Origin: Chloroflexota bacterium
GTDB lineage: Bacteria > Chloroflexota > Limnocylindria > Limnocylindrales > CSP1-4
Assembly: GCA_013696275.1 (NCBI GenBank)
Contig: JACCYW010000073.1
Span: 1 to 10,700, forward strand
DNA: 10,700 nt
Direction: 5' to 3'
The position numbers and the translations under genes were made by a program. Below are positions 6,756 through 10,700 of the stretch, piece by piece; position 1 is the first letter of the stretch; each line of letters opens with the position of its first letter. The notes beneath the pieces are model-generated. The model worked only from the letters and a program-made list of their open reading frames with translations. It searched no databases and was not told where the DNA came from.

Positions 6756-7900
6756 CGACCGGGCAGCGCGGTCCGCGCTCGGACCAGGATGGAGCTGCGC
6801 GCACCGGCGTATCGGTCGGACCACGGTCGCAGGACGATGCGCCGCGCTGGCGTGCGTACTACCCAATGCGCACCGAACGAGGCCTTGTGCTCGTACATCC
6901 CGTGGTTAGGTTCGTCCTGTCTGGGCGGGTTGCGATGACCAGGCAGGTCGACCCCACCCAGCTCCACCGCGGCCGATCCGGCCGCCAGGGCGTCGCGGAT
7001 GACCGTCCATCGGACGAGGTGCATGGTGCCGGCGAGCTCACGGCGCCGCGCCACCCGGTCGGCCGAGTAGGCTGTCGAGAGGATGCCGCCCTGCGCGTAG
7101 ACCAACAACCCACCCAGCATCGCGCCCTGGTACTGGGCGATCATCAATCGTGCTTGCCCGGCCGCCAGCAGTCGCCGCCAGGCAGCCACGTAGCCGCGCT
7201 CGGGCCGGATGGTGATGCCCAGATCGTCGGCGCGCTCGACCAGCAAGGCTCCGAATTCGTCCAACCTATCACCCGGGCCATCTGGCGCGACCGTGATGCC
7301 GGCTCTCTCGGCGGCGCGGATGCGCTGACGGGCCGACTTGGAGAAGCCAGCCAGGACGGATGCCTCGGTCGCGCCGGCCGGGAAGTCCAGGCGCATGACG
7401 TGGATGGAGGGCTGGAATTCTGCCGTGACGGCGAAGCCGAGCCCGTCCATGGCCACGTCGTATCGAGCATCGGACTCCAGCTCGGGATCCAGCACCAGGT
7501 CGCGCGCGCCTTCGCCGCGCAGCCAGTCGGCGAGCGCGCCAGCTCGAGCCGCCACGCGCTCCGGGCCGTCCCCGGCGTGGGCCGGTCCTCGACGGACCGA
7601 CGCGGTCGCGCCGGGCACCAGTGGCGAGTGGCGCAAGACCACCAGGCAGGCGCGGCCGTCGTCGAAGGTCACGAAACGCGGCTCTGCTCCCTGAGCCCGC
7701 CGGTGATCGGCCCACGCCGTGCCCTGCATCACGTGGCCGCCGGGTGCGCCAACGGTTCGTTCGTCCCAGCCGGCGGGCGCTTCGTGGGCAGCGCCGATGA
7801 CCTTCGTCCGCGGGACCAGCGGGCTGCCCGGGCGATAGTGGTGACGCATCGGCCGCGGTAGGCGCGGTAGGCGCGGGAGGTGCGGGAGGTGCGGGTCCAT
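6752..7900 (-). CDS. FemAB/FemX-like peptidoglycan bridge aminoacyltransferase (femX-b)
   Basis: Second FemX-like protein of the block, 382 residues from ATG 7900, predicted to extend the peptidoglycan side bridge from aminoacyl-tRNA. The first lobe begins at APAGWDERTVGAPGGHVMQG (41-60), matching the usual WD-to-Q entry of the family. A basic helix SKSARQRIRAAERAGITV (187-204) links the lobes. The second lobe has LAGTMHLVRWTVIRDALAAG (289-308), VELGGVD (312-318) and MYEHKASFGAHWV (335-347). The start overlaps the femX-a stop as TGATG and has GGGA five bases ahead. The first 17 residues are a tripeptide run (HLP twice, then RLP twice) encoded by a 9-base tandem repeat. If this is not translated, ATG 7849 gives a 365-residue protein. 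The end overlaps murE as TTGA. Family is clear; substrate unknown. Confidence 0.9.
   Translation of the reverse strand: MDPHLPHLPRLPRLPRPMRHHYRPGSPLVPRTKVIGAAHEAPAGWDERTVGAPGGHVMQGTAWADHRRAQGAEPRFVTFDDGRACLVVLRHSPLVPGATASVRRGPAHAGDGPERVAARAGALADWLRGEGARDLVLDPELESDARYDVAMDGLGFAVTAEFQPSIHVMRLDFPAGATEASVLAGFSKSARQRIRAAERAGITVAPDGPGDRLDEFGALLVERADDLGITIRPERGYVAAWRRLLAAGQARLMIAQYQGAMLGGLLVYAQGGILSTAYSADRVARRRELAGTMHLVRWTVIRDALAAGSAAVELGGVDLPGHRNPPRQDEPNHGMYEHKASFGAHWVVRTPARRIVLRPWSDRYAGARSSILVRARTALPGR
7855..7895. repeat. 9-base tandem repeat at the start of femX-b
   Basis: Four and a half units on the plus strand: GCGGTAGGC twice (7855-7872), GCGGGAGGT twice (7873-7890), then GCGGG. Read in the femX-b frame it encodes HLP-HLP-RLP-RLP directly after the initiator. 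The unit length is a multiple of three, so copy changes would alter protein length without breaking the frame. If translation starts at 7849 instead, the repeat lies in the leader. Confidence 0.9.
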
Positions 7901-9009
7901 CACGGTCCCGCAGTCGGCCGCCCGCGCGATCGAGCGACCAGTCGGCGCAGCGTCTGTGGCAGGCTGCGCGTCCGCCGCACTGCCTCGAGTGCCACACGCG
8001 CCCGGCGGTCGGTCACCAGCTCCCATGCTCCGATGTACTCGATCTCGGCGCCGCCGAAGCCGGCCTTGAACTCGGCCAGACCGGGCGTGTCGTCGTCCGT
8101 GCCCCACATGTCATAGCGCGCGTAACCGCGCTCCCGTGAGCTGCGGATGGCCTCCCACTTGACCAGGTAGTTGGCTCGCGCCCGGGAACCCGCGGCAGAC
8201 GAGGCACCGTACAACTCGATGACCCGAGCGCCGCACGGGATGAGCATGTGGGTGGCGGCCGGTCGGCCGTCCGCATCGCGGGCGATCAGTAGCCGCGCGT
8301 CCGTGGCCTCCGCGAAGGCGCGAAAGATGGTCCGGAACGCCGCTGGTCGGAAGCCGATCCGTCGCGCCGTCTCCAGGTACAACCTCTCGAAATCGTCCAG
8401 GCCGGCAGCACCGGCGTCATCGACGCTGAGACCTGCGCGGCGCGCCTTGTTGACCGACCAGCGCGCGCTGGAACGCAGCCCCGCCCAGAGCTGTCCTTCC
8501 GTACCGGCCAGGTCGATGATACGGGTCCTGTTGATGAGGATCCTGGGGACGTGGCGCCAGCCCTGGCTCGACAGCCAGCCCTCGACGGGATGGCCGACGG
8601 CAAGCTCCGGATCGATGAGCAGATGGCTGAGGCGATGCTCGTGCGCTGCGCGGCGGATAGCCAGGGTGAATGCCTTGACCGACTCTTCGTCGACCACCCG
8701 CGCGATCGGACCACGAGGTGCGTAGGCGCGTGACCAAGGACCAGGGCGCATGGCGTGGATCAGCAACTGGGCGCCGATGGGTCCGGAGCTGGTCGCGCTC
8801 GCCAGCCGGACCGCTCGCCATCCCTTCTCCGAGTTCGCGCCGGCCCAGGCGGTCAGCTGCGGAAAGCTGCCGTTCGGCGCGCCCGCTACGAACCGGTCCC
8901 AGGCTACCGCGTCGGTCGCCAGTGCCGCCGCATCGACGGTGGTCCGTGGCGAGTCGGTAACGGCGCTGGTCGCATCCCTGCCCGGGAGCGCCGCGACCGG
9001 GGCGCTCAA
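7900..9009 (-). CDS. FemAB/FemX-like peptidoglycan bridge aminoacyltransferase (femX-a)
   Basis: First FemX-like gene of the block, 369 residues from TTG 9009. The first lobe has AVAWDRFVAGAPNGSFPQLT (34-53), the family's WD-to-Q entry. The linker helix is RSSARWSVNKARRAGLSV (179-196). The second lobe shows RANYLVKWEAIRSSRERG (278-295), YDMWGTD (299-305) and FKAGFGGAEIEYIGAWELV (314-332), the classic end of the fold. The tail 333-369 is strongly basic. By family knowledge it would transfer an amino acid from tRNA to lipid II or its precursor. The frame stays open 117 codons further upstream, but that part overlaps murJ and shows no similarity. TTG 9009 shares TTGA with the murJ stop and is the only sensible start near the junction. 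It differs clearly from the two paralogues, including in the strand normally reading D-x-G-G. Confidence 0.88.
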   Translation of the reverse strand: MSAPVAALPGRDATSAVTDSPRTTVDAAALATDAVAWDRFVAGAPNGSFPQLTAWAGANSEKGWRAVRLASATSSGPIGAQLLIHAMRPGPWSRAYAPRGPIARVVDEESVKAFTLAIRRAAHEHRLSHLLIDPELAVGHPVEGWLSSQGWRHVPRILINRTRIIDLAGTEGQLWAGLRSSARWSVNKARRAGLSVDDAGAAGLDDFERLYLETARRIGFRPAAFRTIFRAFAEATDARLLIARDADGRPAATHMLIPCGARVIELYGASSAAGSRARANYLVKWEAIRSSRERGYARYDMWGTDDDTPGLAEFKAGFGGAEIEYIGAWELVTDRRARVALEAVRRTRSLPQTLRRLVARSRGRPTAGP

Positions 9010-10562
9010 CCTCGGCGGAGCGCGGAGCGCATCAACGCCAGCGTGCGGGACGGTTCGGGAGCACGCACGATCCGACTGTACACGAGGTACACCAGGCCCG
9101 CGACGAGCGTTGCCGAGAAGACCTGGAGGAGGAGCGCGAGCTTGCCCGCGGCTGGCGTCACGAACGGGCCTGACGCCAGCACCGTGACCAGGGCGGCTCC
9201 GCCCGCCAGGAGGGCGCCCACACCGAATGCGCCGAGGGCCCACAACAGGGCCCGCATGTCGACCGCCGGTGCCCTTCGCCACAGCAGCAACGCCAGCAGG
9301 CTCGCTTCGATCCAGCCACCCGTGGCGATGCCCAGGGCAAGCCCGGACAGACCGAGCCACCCGACCGTGAGCAGCGAGACGACCACGTTGATGGTCACCG
9401 AGAGGAGCGCGATGATGACCGGCGTTCGGGTGTCCTGACGGCTATAGAAGGCCCTCGCCAGGATCACGTTCATGGAGTGAGCCGCGGTCCCCAGGAGGAA
9501 GAAGGCCAGGGTGTCGGCGGTCAGCGCGAGCGAGCGCGCGTCGAAGCTCCCATAGTCGAAGAGGAGGCTCACGATCTGGCCCCGGAGCACGAACCCGACG
9601 GCAGTCAGGAAGAGCATCAGGAAGAGGACGAGCCGCAGCGCCTGGACCACCAGGCTCCCGAAGCCCCGCGCATCGTCGGCCGCCATGGCCCGCGACAGAG
9701 CCGGTAGAAGGACCACACCAAGCGGGAAGCCGATGACACCGATGGGGATCTGCAGGATGTTGAAGGCGACGTTGTAGGCGACCACGGCGCCCACGCCGAG
9801 CCCGGTGGCCAAGGCGGTGTTGACGATGAAGGTGATCTGGGTGGCACCCAGGCCCAATGCCCGGGGCCCCATGAGCAGGAACGTCTGGCGGGCGGCGGCA
9901 TCCGTCAGATCCAGACGGGGTTGGTAATGAAGGTGGCGCCGGACGACCGGTAGCTGCACCGCCAGGTGCAGGACGGCGCCGAGCACGACTCCGAACGCCA
10001 GGGCGTGGACTCCCAGCCAGGGTCCCAGCAGGAGCGCGCTGCCGATGATGGCCAGGTTGTACAGGAGGGGCGCCACAGCGGCAGACCCGAACCGGCCCTG
10101 CGTGTTGAGCACCGCCGTGGCGACCGCGCCCAGCGCGAGGAAGATGGGCGACAGCAGCATCAGTCGCGTCAGCCCGATGGTCAACTCGACCGTCTCGGGC
10201 GCGAAGCCAGGCACGGTCGGCGGCACCAGCACGTCGGCGAAGATGGCCATCAAGGCAGAGAGCGATACGAGTGCCAGCAGCAGCGCATTGACCACCGTCG
10301 AGACCACTCGCTCGGCGCGCACACTCTCGCCGGCGTGGAACAGACCGGTCAGGACCGGGATGAGGGCTGAGCTCACGGCACCCGCCGCTACCAACTGATA
10401 GATGAGGTCGGGGATGCGAAAGGCAGCGAAGTAGGCATCGAGGTCGGCGCCCGCTCCGAACTGGTTGCCGATGACGACGATGCGCAGCCAGCCCAGGATG
10501 CGCGAGCCCAGGTAGGCGATGACGACGATGGCACCCGCACGCGCGAGCGTCCGCGCGGTCAA
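9006..10562 (-). CDS. murJ: Lipid II flippase MurJ (MviN family)
   Basis: Inner-membrane flippase that moves lipid II from the cytoplasmic to the outer face. The 518 residues are the usual size, with hydrophobic segments along the whole length, consistent with the 14-helix MOP-fold family. Recognisable motifs are SRILGWLR (20-27), DAYFAAFRIPDLIYQLVAAG (42-61) followed by AVSSALIPVL, the central FPLGVVLLPALSR (279-291) and ARAFYSRQDTRTPV (369-382). The start is TTG 10562; the frame is closed by a stop at 10589-10587, and no ATG or GTG lies between. No Shine-Dalgarno is visible, and the 39-base gap to the upstream recombinase gene could carry either read-through or a weak promoter. It leads the block, overlapping femX-a by TTGA, so flippase and bridge enzymes are probably made together. 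Confidence 0.95.
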   Translation of the reverse strand: MTARTLARAGAIVVIAYLGSRILGWLRIVVIGNQFGAGADLDAYFAAFRIPDLIYQLVAAGAVSSALIPVLTGLFHAGESVRAERVVSTVVNALLLALVSLSALMAIFADVLVPPTVPGFAPETVELTIGLTRLMLLSPIFLALGAVATAVLNTQGRFGSAAVAPLLYNLAIIGSALLLGPWLGVHALAFGVVLGAVLHLAVQLPVVRRHLHYQPRLDLTDAAARQTFLLMGPRALGLGATQITFIVNTALATGLGVGAVVAYNVAFNILQIPIGVIGFPLGVVLLPALSRAMAADDARGFGSLVVQALRLVLFLMLFLTAVGFVLRGQIVSLLFDYGSFDARSLALTADTLAFFLLGTAAHSMNVILARAFYSRQDTRTPVIIALLSVTINVVVSLLTVGWLGLSGLALGIATGGWIEASLLALLLWRRAPAVDMRALLWALGAFGVGALLAGGAALVTVLASGPFVTPAAGKLALLLQVFSATLVAGLVYLVYSRIVRAPEPSRTLALMRSALRRG

Positions 10563-10601
10563 GGGCGGTGAGTCAAGAAGGCGGTATCACGAGCGTACTC
10601 G

Positions 10602-10700
10602 TCACGGACGTTGCGCTGACGACTCGAGACGGGCGCGCGGATGAGCATCGCGGTAGACCTGGTGGAGCCTGCTCGTCGAGACGTGGGTGTAGATCTGGGT
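10602..10700 (-). CDS. C-terminal end of a XerC/XerD-type tyrosine recombinase (partial)
   Basis: Reading in from the right edge, the minus strand encodes 32 residues and a TGA stop. They begin TQIYTHVSTSRLHQVYRDAH and continue PRA to a short tail. This is the characteristic end of XerC/XerD-type site-specific recombinases: the Tyr in TQIYTHV is the catalytic nucleophile, and R-L-x-x-V/L-x-x-x-HPRA follows it. The family resolves chromosome dimers at dif, though other integrases share the end. The gene continues outside the window, so XerC, XerD and a phage-type integrase cannot be told apart, although the HPRA ending favours Xer. It lies in the same orientation as murJ, 39 bases upstream. 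Confidence 0.85.
   Translation of the reverse strand, partial: TQIYTHVSTSRLHQVYRDAHPRARLESSAQRP

Noticed and set aside
6692..7861. Plus-strand open frame of 389 codons opposite femX-b
   Set aside because: It is antisense to a gene with clear FemAB motifs and proper stop-start overlaps on both sides; no family features of its own.
7855..7895. CRISPR-like array
   Set aside because: Units are 9 bases, directly abutting with no spacers, and in frame inside a coding region.
9010..9360. N-terminal extension of femX-a over murJ
   Set aside because: The 117 extra codons overlap the C-terminal part of murJ and lack any FemAB similarity; TTG 9009 at the stop overlap is the better start.

Overview
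The window is a GC-rich (about two-thirds G+C by eye), gene-dense bacterial chromosome segment. Its theme is cell-wall precursor synthesis, with a stringent-response gene and a serine-hydrolase lipoprotein alongside. The mix fits a Chloroflexota-type bacterium: three FemAB/FemX-like aminoacyltransferases packed around murE and murJ, a MurE that lacks the classical DNPR signature, TTG starts, and a promoter box almost touching a start codon. The phylum is my inference, because no rRNA or other taxonomic marker is present.

Layout from left to right. Bases 1-229 carry no convincing gene. They hold short direct and inverted repeats that may be the end of an insertion sequence lying mostly outside the window, then a GC hairpin that could terminate rel. 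Next is rel (minus strand, 2500 to 230), a long RelA/SpoT-type (p)ppGpp synthetase/hydrolase with all its usual domains. Diverging from it is a plus-strand lipoprotein of the class C beta-lactamase/serine hydrolase family, ending at 3966.

From 10562 down to 3968 the minus strand carries one tight block, read in the order murJ, femX-a, femX-b, murE, femX-c. The first three junctions overlap by 1 to 3 bases (murJ/femX-a and femX-b/murE by TTGA, femX-a/femX-b by TGATG), and the last gap is 10 bases. The hydrolase gene and femX-c are convergent, with a single base between their stop codons. At the right edge, 10602-10700 encodes the last 32 residues of a XerC/XerD-type tyrosine recombinase, including the catalytic tyrosine, 39 bases upstream of murJ.

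How the genes may work together: MurE adds the diamino acid to the UDP-MurNAc dipeptide in the cytoplasm. FemX-type enzymes would then attach one or more amino acids to the side amino group of that residue, and MurJ would flip the finished lipid II across the membrane. A MurE with EDPR in place of DNPR, plus three FemX-like enzymes, suggests an ornithine- or lysine-type peptidoglycan with a multi-residue interpeptide bridge. That chemistry is inferred. The translational coupling and gene order are visible in the sequence.
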